Shown here: positions 1-7,742 of the stretch, piece by piece
Numbering within the stretch: position 1 is the stretch's first letter
How the letters are laid out: each line of letters starts with the position of its first letter
NCBI GenBank assembly: GCA_035559995.1
Contig: DATMAM010000038.1
Span: 124,001-188,000 of the forward strand
Length of the DNA stretch: 64,000 nt
Direction of reading: 5' to 3'
From: DATMAM01 sp035559995
GTDB taxonomy: Bacteria; Desulfobacterota; Binatia; UBA9968
The notes under the pieces: model-generated
Database searches by the model: none
Told to the model about the DNA's origin: nothing
The model's input: the letters and a program-made list of their open reading frames with translations, nothing else
Position numbers and translations under genes: made by a program

Positions 1-266
1 CTCGTGAGCGCGGGCTCGGCTTCGCCCGCCAGCGAGCGGCGCCAGCGCTCCGGCATCGCGCTCGTCGCGCGCACGGCGGCAAAATCGCGCACCCCCCTGA
101 GCGCGTACTTTCCGCCGCCGTGGATGATCCCCTGCGCCTGAATGGTCTGGCCGGCGCCGAGCGCGTTCGACTCGAAGAGCAGAGCCTGGTAGCCCGCGCG
201 CCGAAAAGCGTCAAGACACCACAGGCCGGCGGCGCCGCCGCCGAAGATGAGAACGTCGAGCTTCAT
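1..266 (-). CDS. FAD-dependent oxidoreductase, N-terminal part (cut by window edge)
   Basis: The minus strand from an ATG at 264-266 reads open to the window edge, giving 88 residues. The protein begins MKLDVLIFGGGAAGLWCLDAF, a Rossmann FAD-binding GxGxxG-type motif, followed about 20 residues later by a glutamate (LFES) that would bind the ribose of ADP. A GQTIQAQGIIHGG stretch is like that of glycerol-3-phosphate dehydrogenase and DAO-family flavoproteins. The rest of the gene lies outside the window, so substrate and subfamily cannot be decided. It is on the same strand as gmhA, which ends 23 bases upstream of its start, so the two may be co-transcribed. Confidence 0.7.
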   Translation of the reverse strand, partial: MKLDVLIFGGGAAGLWCLDAFRRAGYQALLFESNALGAGQTIQAQGIIHGGGKYALRGVRDFAAVRATSAMPERWRRSLAGEAEPALT

Positions 267-289
267 GCCGTGCGGGCGGTCGCCACCGC

Positions 290-865
290 CTAGCCGGGAA
301 AGAGCTTGCGATCGACCATTTCGCAGATGACGTGGCCGATAAGGATGTGCGTCTCCTGGATCCGCGCGGTGTCCGTCGTGCCCGGCACGGCAAGGACGTA
401 ATCGGCGACCGAAGCGAGCTTGCCGCCGTCGCCGCCGGTCAGCGCGACGCTGACGATCTTGAGCGCCTTACAGGCGGCCAGGGCTTCGACCACGCTCGGC
501 GAGTTGCCGCTCGTGGAGATCCCGAGCGCCACGTCGCCTTGTTTGCCGAGCGCGCGGAGCTGCTTGGCGAACACCTCGCGGTAATCGTAATCGTTGGCGA
601 TGCTCGTGAGCGCGGAGGAATCGGTGGTGAGCGCGAGCGCGGCGAGCGGCGGCCGTTCGATCCGGTAGCGATTCACGAATTCCGCGGCGATGTGCTGCGC
701 GTCGGCGGCGCTCCCGCCGTTGCCGAAAAGCATGAGCTTGTTGCCGCGCTTGAGCGCCCCGGCGATCAGTTCGATGACCGCGATGAGCTTGTCGAGGTTC
801 GCCTCGAGGAAAGACTTCTTCGCGCGCAAGCTGGCGTCGAACGCTCTGGTGATCTCATCGCGCAT
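290..865 (-). CDS. gmhA: Phosphoheptose isomerase (SIS domain)
   Basis: The 191-residue product is a single SIS-domain protein of full GmhA length. GmhA converts sedoheptulose 7-phosphate to glycero-manno-heptose 7-phosphate, the first step of ADP-heptose synthesis for the lipopolysaccharide core; it acts in the cytoplasm. Seen in the sequence: FGNGGSAADAQHIAAEF near residues 48-64 (phosphosugar loop and the family's helix), STSGNSP near 120 (second SIS phosphate-binding loop), and TARIQETHILIGH near 166-178, which carries the conserved Gln and His of the active site. A GmhA implies a Gram-negative envelope. DiaA is a related SIS protein, but the QETHILIGH signature favours GmhA. Confidence 0.9.
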   Translation of the reverse strand: MRDEITRAFDASLRAKKSFLEANLDKLIAVIELIAGALKRGNKLMLFGNGGSAADAQHIAAEFVNRYRIERPPLAALALTTDSSALTSIANDYDYREVFAKQLRALGKQGDVALGISTSGNSPSVVEALAACKALKIVSVALTGGDGGKLASVADYVLAVPGTTDTARIQETHILIGHVICEMVDRKLFPG

Positions 866-935
866 CGCTAGGCAATCTTAACGGGCGCGAAAAAGGGCTG
901 TCAACCGCGCCCAGGCGCAAGCTTCGACGTTCATC

Positions 936-1403
936 TCACGATTTGACCTTGCTGCCTTCCAGCGGGTAGCCCTTTTCGATCCATCCAGGCAGGCCCTCGT
1001 CGAGGACCTTCATGTTGCGGTACCCCTTGGCGTGCAAGGTGCCGTAGGCCAAACTGGCCAGGTGGTGCGGGCAAGCTCAATAGAGCACGACCGGCCGGTC
1101 GCGCGGAATTTCGGCGAAGCGCTTTTGCAAGTCGCCGACGGGGATGGAAATGGCTCCCTTGATGTGGACTTCTTCATACTCCTCGGCGCTGCGGACGTCG
1201 ACGATCAGGGGCTTCTTGCGGCCGATGATGTCGTTCACGAGCGCATCGATCTTGATAAACTCCGGTTTCACGCCCGCCGGCATCGTCTGCTGCGCGTAAG
1301 ACGGATAGCGCGCCGGGTCCGCGCCGGCGCGCTCGGCTCCGGCAAGCAGACCGGCGGATACGAGAGCGCCGATCGCTAGAAAGAGCGCTGCGTGATTTTT
1401 CAT
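936..1403 (-). CDS. Rhodanese-domain protein with in-frame UGA at the catalytic Cys (candidate selenoprotein)
   Basis: The ordinary reading frame ends at a TGA (1077-1079), but the same frame continues for 47 more codons to a TGA at 936-938, and this continuation is the rest of a rhodanese domain: after VVLY-(UGA) comes ACPHHLASLAYG, then a GYRNMKVLDEGLPGWIEKGYP ending typical of rhodaneses. The UGA, codon 109, sits exactly where the persulfide-forming cysteine of the family lies (VVxYC). Read as selenocysteine the protein has 155 residues with an N-terminal signal sequence, so it would act outside the cytoplasm. It follows the VKOR gene on the same strand. The start at 1403 is chosen for a GAGG 10 bases upstream; an ATG at 1421 is possible. 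The alternative is a nonsense mutation or base error in a Cys codon. Confidence 0.65.
1020..1079 (-). promoter_or_regulatory. Possible bacterial SECIS element after the in-frame UGA
   Basis: On the minus strand the UGA (1079-1077) is followed after 21 bases by the loop of a small hairpin: GGCC (1059-1056), loop AGTTT (1055-1051), GGCC (1050-1047), with a further CC/GG pair possible across an internal loop. Known bacterial SECIS elements have an apical loop about 16-37 bases after the UGA with a G in the first two loop positions; this fits both rules. The stem is short, so the call is tentative. Confidence 0.4.
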
Positions 1404-1426
1404 TCTCGCCAAACCTCGCATTTCTT

Positions 1427-2314
1427 TTACTTCTTTGTTTCCGCGGCAGATCCCTGAAAGCCGCTCAAGTCGCTTAGCTGCTTTAGGCTCAGCACCCCTT
1501 CGTGCCGGAGTCCTTGGATGATCCACGTCGGATAAGTTTCGATGCGCGCCGTCTGGCACTGGCGCGCCTGCGGCCCGCGCCTCCCGCCAGGGCTGCATTC
1601 GATGTAGGGCAAGCGCTTGGCGGAGGCGCCAAAGAGTTCCTTCTGCTCCTGGCAATGCGGGCACCACGAGGCGCCGTAGAACTTTGCGCCCGTCCCGGTT
1701 AGATGCTCCGCCAGCGCGCGCACGGTAGGATCTTCCGGCTCGGGAGGCTTGCCGATAACGCCGATATAATGGAGGTGGAGCAACAAAACGCCGCCGATCG
1801 CCGCCGGGACCGCCTTGGTCGCGAGCGGCCGCCAGGGCACCGCGGCGGTGTCGGCCGGGCGCTGGTAACTGACGAGCGCAAGGATCGCGGCCATGAGCCC
1901 CAGCGAGGTCAAGCAATAAGGGCAGGCCGCATCCAGCGCGAGCAGCGAAACGCCCGTGAGATAGATGCTGTAGAGCGTGCCGAAGAACGCTACAGACCAG
2001 GCGATTTGCCAGTGCGTATCGGCGCGTCTGACGAAGCAAAGCGCGCCGAGCGCGCCGTACGTGGCAAAGCCCCAGAAGGAGGTCGGCAGGCCGAAGAGCG
2101 TAGACCAGCGGCTGCTCAGGACGATATCGCAGGCGCTGCCAGCCGCACAGCCCTTGAGGGCGGCTCCGGCCCACGCGCTAAAAGTGAGGTAGCCCGTAAG
2201 GCCCATGCCGATGATGCTGAGAGCGAAAAGCGGCCAGTTGGGTGCGGCGCGGAGCGCCGGGCGCGAAGGCGATCTCTTGGCTGCGTTTGGGCGCTTCTGG
2301 CGTGCCTTGCTCAT
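1427..2314 (-). CDS. Vitamin K epoxide reductase family protein with C-terminal thioredoxin-like domain
   Basis: The 295-residue protein has several membrane segments (about residues 28-50, 78-93, 103-127, 133-150, 168-185) and the VKOR cysteines: a loop pair Cys56/Cys62 and the active-site CPYC at 131-134. A thioredoxin-like domain follows with CPHC at 218-221. Bacterial VKOR homologues reoxidise disulfide-forming partners with quinone, replacing DsbB; the fused domain serves as their own DsbA-like partner. Its stop codon lies just before the Sec-rhodanese start, so the two probably share a transcript. The VKOR-thioredoxin fusion is a known architecture. Confidence 0.9.
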   Translation of the reverse strand: MSKARQKRPNAAKRSPSRPALRAAPNWPLFALSIIGMGLTGYLTFSAWAGAALKGCAAGSACDIVLSSRWSTLFGLPTSFWGFATYGALGALCFVRRADTHWQIAWSVAFFGTLYSIYLTGVSLLALDAACPYCLTSLGLMAAILALVSYQRPADTAAVPWRPLATKAVPAAIGGVLLLHLHYIGVIGKPPEPEDPTVRALAEHLTGTGAKFYGASWCPHCQEQKELFGASAKRLPYIECSPGGRRGPQARQCQTARIETYPTWIIQGLRHEGVLSLKQLSDLSGFQGSAAETKK

Positions 2315-2418
2315 AGAGTAGTTGCCGCGAGGGGAACGCGACGGGCGAGGCCAATCTCGTTACGCAACACCATACCAGCCGCCTCTCCGCAGGGTCAAGG
2401 CGCGCGCAAAAAGCGGCG

Positions 2419-3051
2419 TCAGTTTTTGGGCGCGCGCGCGGGTTGTTTTTCGCTGCGCAGGGCTTCGATGTCCTGAAAGATGTCTTTCTCGCGCCAGGTA
2501 TCGCCGTAATAATTGACGCGGCGCACGCCGCGCCGGTCCGCCAAGGTTGTGAGGCCTGTGTGTTGCACGAGCCCTTTTCCTTTCTTGCTCACGTTGACGC
2601 CGAACCCGCGCCAGACCTCTTTTAGCTTTGCCTCCTCGCCGGTGAGAAACGCCCAGGTGCTGAAATCGGCGCCGTAGCGCTGGGCGTAAGCCTTGAGCAC
2701 CTGCGGCGTGTCGACCTCGGGGTCGGTCGTGATGCTCACCAGGAAAACGTCTTTCTTATCGCGCGCAAGCATGCGCTGGAGCTGGGCGAACTTTGCCGTG
2801 AGGAGGGGGCATACGTCGGGGCAGGTGGTGAAGATGAAATTAAACACCGCGACCCGGCCGCGAAGGCGCGCGGAGTTAAACGCCGCGCCCTCCTGATCGA
2901 GAAGAACGAATTCCGGCACCGGGGCGTTCGTGACGACGCGGGCGGTCTTGATCGTTTGTGGCGCTCCGGGGAGATGGGCCGAGGCGCTGAAACCGAGCGC
3001 AAGCGCGAGCGGAAACGCCAGAAGCGAGATCTTAATCCAGCTTGAAGTCAT
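2419..3051 (-). CDS. SCO1/SenC family copper chaperone
   Basis: The 210-residue product has an N-terminal signal/anchor and the SCO thioredoxin fold with the copper ligands Cys77 and Cys81 (TCPDVCP) and a distal His164 (VQHTG). SCO proteins deliver copper to, or keep reduced, the CuA site of cytochrome oxidase, or act as periplasmic thiol proteins. The start (ATG 3049-3051) overlaps the end of the upstream gene by 20 bases, suggesting coupled translation. Longer in-frame extensions upstream lack signal-peptide character. The neighbourhood (TlpA, CopD-like, Cox11-like protein) supports a copper-delivery role. Confidence 0.88.
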   Translation of the reverse strand: MTSSWIKISLLAFPLALALGFSASAHLPGAPQTIKTARVVTNAPVPEFVLLDQEGAAFNSARLRGRVAVFNFIFTTCPDVCPLLTAKFAQLQRMLARDKKDVFLVSITTDPEVDTPQVLKAYAQRYGADFSTWAFLTGEEAKLKEVWRGFGVNVSKKGKGLVQHTGLTTLADRRGVRRVNYYGDTWREKDIFQDIEALRSEKQPARAPKN

Positions 3052-3928
3052 ACGTGACCACGATTTCGCGCGCGCCGTCGGGAAGGCTGCCGCGCAAGAG
3101 ATAGGTGCTCGTGTAGGTTTCTTTTTTTCCGGGAGAAAGCTCAACGGGGAGCAAAAAGCCGCATTCCACAAGATCGAGATAGTCGCTGAGCTCCTTGGGC
3201 TCGATCACGTGGCCGATGCGCGCGAGCTGCGCGCGCGCGCCGCGGTTGCGAATCTCGAGGACGACGTTGAAGGCTTCGCCGGCGTGCGCGATCACCTCGT
3301 TTTGCGGCAGCGTCGCATCGAGCTGCGCGGCGGGGGGAACGGCGGTCCTAAACCTTACCCTGACGCCTGCGGCCCAGTCGAGAAAGACCTTCCAGGCGCC
3401 GTTTTCGCGCACGAGATCGAGTGTCTGCTCGCCCTCGATGGTCTTGAGCGTGCCATCGCGTTTCATCTTTTCGAGCGCCGCCATGAGTTCCCTTTGCCGG
3501 CTTGCCGGGAGCGAATTCAACCGGTACGGGTCCCAGGACAAAAACAGCGGCGCGAGCGCGTTGGCGTCCGGGAGCTTCGCCTTGACCGTCAGCGTTGCCC
3601 GATCGCCCGCCATGCGGGTTTTCGCGGGCGCAAGCTCGATATACGTCGCGAGCTTGCGCGCCGCTTCCAGGGCGAAGCCGCCAAACTGGCCGCGCTCGCG
3701 CGCGTAGCGCTCCGCGTTCTTGATCTTGCGATCGGCAGCGGAGATATAACGATACGCTTCGGCGTAGTCGCGCGCGTAGATCGCTCTCAGGTAGCGGTCG
3801 GCGACCGCGAACGGAGCGCGCGGCTCGGAGGAACGGTCGGCGGTGTAAAGATAGGCCGCCGGCAAAACGAGAACGAGCAGCGCCGCCGCAAGGACCGCCG
3901 CGCTCTTGGGACGAGGCTTGCCGATCAC
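3032..3928 (-). CDS. Membrane-anchored protein with Cox11-like C-terminal part
   Basis: This 298-residue protein starts with GTG in a GTGA overlap with the preceding gene. Residues 10-28 form a single membrane anchor. Residues 38-175 look like an NTF2-type domain (VADRYLRAIYARDYAEAYRYIS, then a DxxLVRENGAWKVFLDW end). The last 110 residues appear beta-rich and contain YLDLVECGFLLPVELSPGK followed by a beta strand and a final VTYDF, which recalls the copper-binding end of Cox11/CtaG (Cys, then Pro-Gly), though with one Cys where Cox11 has CFCF. Similarity is by eye only. Location between the CopD-like and SCO genes suggests copper handling; no firm function can be given. Confidence 0.6.
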   Translation of the reverse strand: MIGKPRPKSAAVLAAALLVLVLPAAYLYTADRSSEPRAPFAVADRYLRAIYARDYAEAYRYISAADRKIKNAERYARERGQFGGFALEAARKLATYIELAPAKTRMAGDRATLTVKAKLPDANALAPLFLSWDPYRLNSLPASRQRELMAALEKMKRDGTLKTIEGEQTLDLVRENGAWKVFLDWAAGVRVRFRTAVPPAAQLDATLPQNEVIAHAGEAFNVVLEIRNRGARAQLARIGHVIEPKELSDYLDLVECGFLLPVELSPGKKETYTSTYLLRGSLPDGAREIVVTYDFKLD

Positions 3929-4491
3929 TGGACGATAAATCGAACCCGGTCGGCGGCGTCGAGCTCTGTTTCGTGGTCCGCGGTGACGACCCTGAGCTCG
4001 AGCACATGCGCGCCCGGCTTGATTCCGGTGAGGGTTCCTTGCTCGCTGCTGAACATCCCCATCAGCTCGCCGTCCACGTAGGCATGGACATGCTGGCCGC
4101 GTTTGCCCTTGACGAGCTTAAAGCTAACAGGGATCGAGTCTCCCTGGAACACCTCGCCCTCTTTGGGGGAAACAATCCGCACGCTCGCTCCTTCTGCCGG
4201 CGCGAACTTTTTGCCATGCGCGTGGCCGGCGGGCGGCTTTGGATGGCCATGATCGGCGGTGTGCGCGGCGGGAGGAAGAACGGTAAGAAGCCCCGTTAGG
4301 CACAGGACCGCCAAGCCCAGCACGCTTTCCGCCCCCACCGGGCGCAATGCGCGCGGCAGCGCAGGACCTGGAGTGGTGGCTTTGGTGAGAGCCGGACGGG
4401 TGGAAAAAAAGTTTAACCCTCCGAGAAAAGCCATGAGCAAAACGAGCGCGAGCTTCGATATTAGCACCTGCCCCCAGGGCGCGCCAATCAA
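3925..4491 (-). CDS. CopD-like membrane fragment joined to His-rich linker and Ig-like domain
   Basis: The 188-residue frame opens with PWGQVLISKLALVLLMAF, the C-terminal part of the CopD copper-import membrane domain, then a second membrane segment, a His-rich linker (HTADHGHPKPPAGHAHGK) and a beta-rich domain (VRIVSPKEGEVFQGDSIPV, HVHAYVDGE) resembling the DUF4399 type. Reading the frame upstream of the proposed TTG start (4489-4491) continues CopD homology (GIFQSWTHVREPAALIG) into the 3' end of the tlpA-like gene, but there is no room for the missing first two thirds of CopD. It looks like the product of a deletion that joined the two genes, kept translated through a TTGA overlap. Confidence 0.5.
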   Translation of the reverse strand: MIGAPWGQVLISKLALVLLMAFLGGLNFFSTRPALTKATTPGPALPRALRPVGAESVLGLAVLCLTGLLTVLPPAAHTADHGHPKPPAGHAHGKKFAPAEGASVRIVSPKEGEVFQGDSIPVSFKLVKGKRGQHVHAYVDGELMGMFSSEQGTLTGIKPGAHVLELRVVTADHETELDAADRVRFIVQ

Positions 4492-5063
4492 GGCGGCCGG
4501 CTCCCGAACGTGAGTCCAGCTTTGAAAGATGCCGGGTTCACCGTTCGGCGCCAGCCTTTGCCAGCGCTGCGCGCGCGCTCGGGCGTCATGGGGCCGAGGA
4601 CGATGTCGCGGACGATTCCCCGCCCGTCGATGAAAAAGGTGGCGGGCGGGCCGAAGATCCGGTAGGCCCTCCTCACCGTGCTGTTCGGGTCAAGAGCGAT
4701 CGGAAACACAAGCTGCGCCTCCTGAGCGTATTGCGCCACGGCGGCGCGGCTATCCTCGACGGCCACTCCGAGCACGCGATAGCGGTCACCGGCCGCCCGG
4801 GCGAGCTCGTTGACGAGCGGCATTTCCTCCCGGCAGGGATCGCACCAGCTTGCAAAAAAATTGATCACCAGCGGCCTTCCCAAAAAGCTCTTAAGCCGGA
4901 CCGTTTTTCCGTCGAGGCTCCTTAGCTCGAAATCGATGGCCGCGGCGCCGATGACAGGCGCGTTCGTCGCTGCTGCGGCTGCGGCGGGCGGAAAAAGTAG
5001 CGCGGCGCCGAGGCAGAAGACGGCGCACCTCCCGGGGCGCGCTTCTGGACGCGGTCTGTTCAC
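4488..5063 (-). CDS. TlpA/ResA-type thioredoxin
   Basis: The 191-residue product has a signal sequence followed by a thioredoxin-fold domain with the redox motif WCDPC inside NFFASWCDPCREEMP (near residues 68-82) and the ResA/TlpA features VLGVAVED and GPPATFFIDGRG. Such proteins reduce periplasmic disulfides for cytochrome c or CuA maturation. It begins with GTG in a GTGA overlap with the BNR-protein gene. After GPMTPERARSA the tail loses family resemblance and overlaps, in another frame, CopD-like coding sequence, so the natural C terminus may have been replaced. Confidence 0.88.
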   Translation of the reverse strand: MNRPRPEARPGRCAVFCLGAALLFPPAAAAAATNAPVIGAAAIDFELRSLDGKTVRLKSFLGRPLVINFFASWCDPCREEMPLVNELARAAGDRYRVLGVAVEDSRAAVAQYAQEAQLVFPIALDPNSTVRRAYRIFGPPATFFIDGRGIVRDIVLGPMTPERARSAGKGWRRTVNPASFKAGLTFGSRPP

Positions 5064-6433
5064 CGAACCAAGCTCGCGCTTCGCAAAACGACGCGCGCGG
5101 TCTCGCCGTCGGTTTCCGTCCAGGCGACGTGCAGGCGATCGTCGGACAGCGCCGCGACGGGACGGCTCGCGTTGCCGCGGGCGCGGCTGATCTGCTGAAC
5201 CGGGCTCCAGGTCTTGCCGTCCGAAGCCAAAGCGCGGACGAAAACCTGAGCTTTCTTTTCCCGGTCGAGATTGGTCCAGGCGAAATACACGGCGCCATCG
5301 CTGGCCACCGCCAAGGTGGTGTGCAGGATGTCAGGGGCTGTATTGGCGTGAACGAGCGCGCGCGGCGCAAAGCTTCGGCCGCCGTCTTGGGAAACCGCGT
5401 AGTACACGCCCGCTTGCTCCGGCGAGCGCCCCAGAGTGAACCACGTCACGTGAAGGTAGCCACGCGCGTCTTGGCCGATCGTCGGCCCGGAATGCGGGCA
5501 GAAAGGAACCTGCCAGCCGTCATCGCTGATCTCCAGGGGCGGAGCAAATGTTCGGCCGCCGTCCGTGGATTTGCGCACGACGTGATTCCGGATCTGCTTT
5601 CTGTCCACGTCGCGACTGACGATGTACACGCTTTTGCCGTCGTCGCCGAACGCCATCCCCAGGCGGCAGCATTCGCACAGCCCCTCGCCCACCTTGTAAC
5701 TTTGCGCGATCGGCTCGCCGCTCGGGCCGATGCGCTTTAGATAGAGCGACCGCGGCATCGGGTTGTCGGCGCGCCGGTCGATCCAGGCAACCAGCAGAGA
5801 GCCATCCGCCGCGCGTTCGATGATGGGAAAACGCGCGCTGTCTTTGATCTCGTTCAGCGTTTGCGCGGGCGTGAAGTTACCTTGCGCATCTTCGCGCGCA
5901 AAGCGAATGTTGGCGCGCGTCTTGTCGCCCTTCTCCCCGGGTATCGACCAGACGGCGTACGCTTTGCCGTCGCGACCGAAGGCGAGCTTCGGACCGTTTT
6001 CTTCTCCCTGAATCGCTTCCGAGTCGATGTTGACGCGTTTTGGGGCCGACCAGGTCTCGCCGCCGTCGGCCGACCACGCCATTAGCGCGACGCGCGCGGG
6101 CGACGGCGCCGTTTTGCCGGACCCGTGATGGTGGGCGACGGGCTGCCTGGCCGCGGCGAGCGCGGTCGAATCGTCCTCGGTCCAGATCGCGTAAAGGCGG
6201 CCGTTCGGCGCGTAGCGGAGAAACGGCGCCGAAGGGTTTCTGTTGGCGTTTCCAAGGCGTTTCTCGGCGCCAAAGGTAAGCGCCGCCGGGGGACGAGCCG
6301 TGTGGGGCGCGCCGCCAGCGCAGGCGCTGGCGAAAACAGAGAGCGCAAGCCCGAGCGTGGCAAGGATGCCGCCATGCGCGCGCCGTCCGCCCGGCCGCGG
6401 ATGAGCTAAAGCGACCAGCGTTCGAGTCTTCAT
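5060..6433 (-). CDS. BNR-repeat (sialidase-fold) lipoprotein
   Basis: The 457-residue protein has a long N-terminal signal with a lipobox-like SACAGG, so it is probably lipid-anchored outside the cytoplasm. The body carries Asp-box repeats of the sialidase beta-propeller: SADGGETWSAP, STDGGRTFAPP and SQDGGRSFAPR, with spacing of roughly one blade. Catalytic residues of true sialidases are not evident, so a binding role is as likely as hydrolysis. As first gene of a tightly overlapping set with TlpA, CopD-like and SCO genes, it may serve the copper/redox system. That link rests on neighbourhood alone. Confidence 0.8.
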   Translation of the reverse strand: MKTRTLVALAHPRPGGRRAHGGILATLGLALSVFASACAGGAPHTARPPAALTFGAEKRLGNANRNPSAPFLRYAPNGRLYAIWTEDDSTALAAARQPVAHHHGSGKTAPSPARVALMAWSADGGETWSAPKRVNIDSEAIQGEENGPKLAFGRDGKAYAVWSIPGEKGDKTRANIRFAREDAQGNFTPAQTLNEIKDSARFPIIERAADGSLLVAWIDRRADNPMPRSLYLKRIGPSGEPIAQSYKVGEGLCECCRLGMAFGDDGKSVYIVSRDVDRKQIRNHVVRKSTDGGRTFAPPLEISDDGWQVPFCPHSGPTIGQDARGYLHVTWFTLGRSPEQAGVYYAVSQDGGRSFAPRALVHANTAPDILHTTLAVASDGAVYFAWTNLDREKKAQVFVRALASDGKTWSPVQQISRARGNASRPVAALSDDRLHVAWTETDGETARVVLRSASLVR

Positions 6434-6568
6434 TGGAGCGCTCCTTTAGGAACGTATCGCCGATGGATTCAAGCCAGCGGCGTAAAAGCGGCGGTGCCGG
6501 AGCTCAAGAAAGGCTAGTGCGAAAAGAGAGCCGTTTCTCGCGCCCGGCCGGAGAGTTTTACTGCGGGG

Positions 6569-6889
6569 TTAAATCGAGGGAGGCGCTCGGCCATCGAAAG
6601 GCGAGGGCGAGCGATGAGACGCCCAGAGCGGGGCGGCGGGCAGAAGGAGCGGGCTCGGCCATGCGATCGAATCAACGTGGGTCGCGGCGGACGCGCCGAG
6701 CGCGCAGCCTTTGCTGATCGTAAAAGCGATGCAGCTATTTTGCGCGTCCTCATCGAACATGTGATGGACGCGGTGCGGCATGAGCTCGATGAGAAAAAAG
6801 ACAAGGCAGAAAGCGGCGATGGCGGAAGCGAGCCGCAACGACCTTTTGCTCGGCGCCTTGTAGAGCATGGCGCCGTTTTTAATGCACAT
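6569..6889 (-). CDS. Small His/Cys-containing membrane protein at end of metal operon
   Basis: The 106-residue product has one membrane segment (SAIAAFCLVFFLIELMPH) followed by a His-rich stretch (HRVHHMF), two cysteines about nine residues apart and a Pro/Ala-rich tail ending RAPPSI. It follows the metal ABC permease gene by 12 bases on the same strand, so it is probably its last operon gene. A second protein of the same plan lies at 14390-14683, also in a metal ABC operon. Size and layout recall DUF2946-type proteins. Function unknown; a metal-binding accessory role is inferred from context. Confidence 0.55.
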   Translation of the reverse strand: MCIKNGAMLYKAPSKRSLRLASAIAAFCLVFFLIELMPHRVHHMFDEDAQNSCIAFTISKGCALGASAATHVDSIAWPSPLLLPAAPLWASHRSPSPFDGRAPPSI

Positions 6890-6901
6890 CGGCAGGGCGC
6901 G

Positions 6902-7741
6902 TCAAGCGCCGCTCAAGGCGGCCGGCCGCAGGCGGCGGCGCAACGCGCGCGCCAGTTCAAGCGCGATGAAAATCGCGGCCAAGGTGAGCACGATGGTTGC
7001 CGCCGAAGAGATGTCCAAGTAAAAGCTCAAGTACATGCCGGCCGCGCCGCTTGTCGCTCCGAGCAGCGGGGAAAGAAAAAGCAGCGCGTGAAAGCTCCGC
7101 GTGAGATAGCGCGCGATCACGGGCGGGATCACGATCGCCGCGGCGACGAGGGTGACGCCGAGAATTTGGGTCGAGGCGAGCACGGTCACGGCGAGCAGGA
7201 TCACAAACACCAGATCGACCCGGCCGGTCGAGATGCCGTAGGCGGCGGCCACTTCGGGATCGAAGGTCGAAAAGAGGAGCTGGCGGCGGATCATCACCAG
7301 CGCGCCGGCAACCACGAGCGCGATCGCGCTTACCACCCAGAGGTCCCTCGGCGTGATGCCCAGGATGTTGCCAAAGAGCGCGGCTTCGATGTTGCGCGTA
7401 AAGCTACGGTACGTCGACACGATGGCCACGCCGATCGCGAAGCTCGAGGTCGTCACGACGCCGATCGCCGCGTCCGCGCCCACGAGGCGGCGGTGGCTGA
7501 TCAGATGGATCAGAACGGCGCAAACCAGGGCCCAGAGCCCCGCGCCGAAAAAGAAATCGATGTCGATCAAGTAGCTCAGCACGGCGCCGCCGAAGATCGC
7601 GTGGGAAAGGCCGTGGCCGATGTAGCTCATGCGGCGCAGAACGACGTAGACGCCGATAAAGCCGCACAGAGCGCCGACGATCACCGCCGCCAGGAGGCCG
7701 TTGCGGAAGAACTCGTACTGCAGGGGCAAAAGCAGCATCAT
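6902..7741 (-). CDS. Metal ABC transporter permease (ZnuB/MntB family)
   Basis: The 279-residue membrane protein shows the ABC-3 family signatures: YVVLRRMSYIGHGLSHAIFGG near residue 33 and QILGVTLVAAAIVIPP near 190, and about eight membrane segments. Together with the ATPase (7743-8597) and binding protein (8604-9629) it makes a full importer of the zinc/manganese type. Its start sits one base after the ATPase stop. The metal cannot be told from sequence; the operon's NikR-type site raises nickel as a possibility, although the binding protein belongs to the zinc/manganese class. Confidence 0.92.
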   Translation of the reverse strand: MMLLLPLQYEFFRNGLLAAVIVGALCGFIGVYVVLRRMSYIGHGLSHAIFGGAVLSYLIDIDFFFGAGLWALVCAVLIHLISHRRLVGADAAIGVVTTSSFAIGVAIVSTYRSFTRNIEAALFGNILGITPRDLWVVSAIALVVAGALVMIRRQLLFSTFDPEVAAAYGISTGRVDLVFVILLAVTVLASTQILGVTLVAAAIVIPPVIARYLTRSFHALLFLSPLLGATSGAAGMYLSFYLDISSAATIVLTLAAIFIALELARALRRRLRPAALSGA

Positions 7742-7742
7742 G

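Noticed and set aside
1077..2174. A 365-codon frame ending at the in-frame TGA
   Set aside because: Only its last 108 codons are the rhodanese; the upstream part overlaps the VKOR gene in another frame and is Arg-rich shadow.
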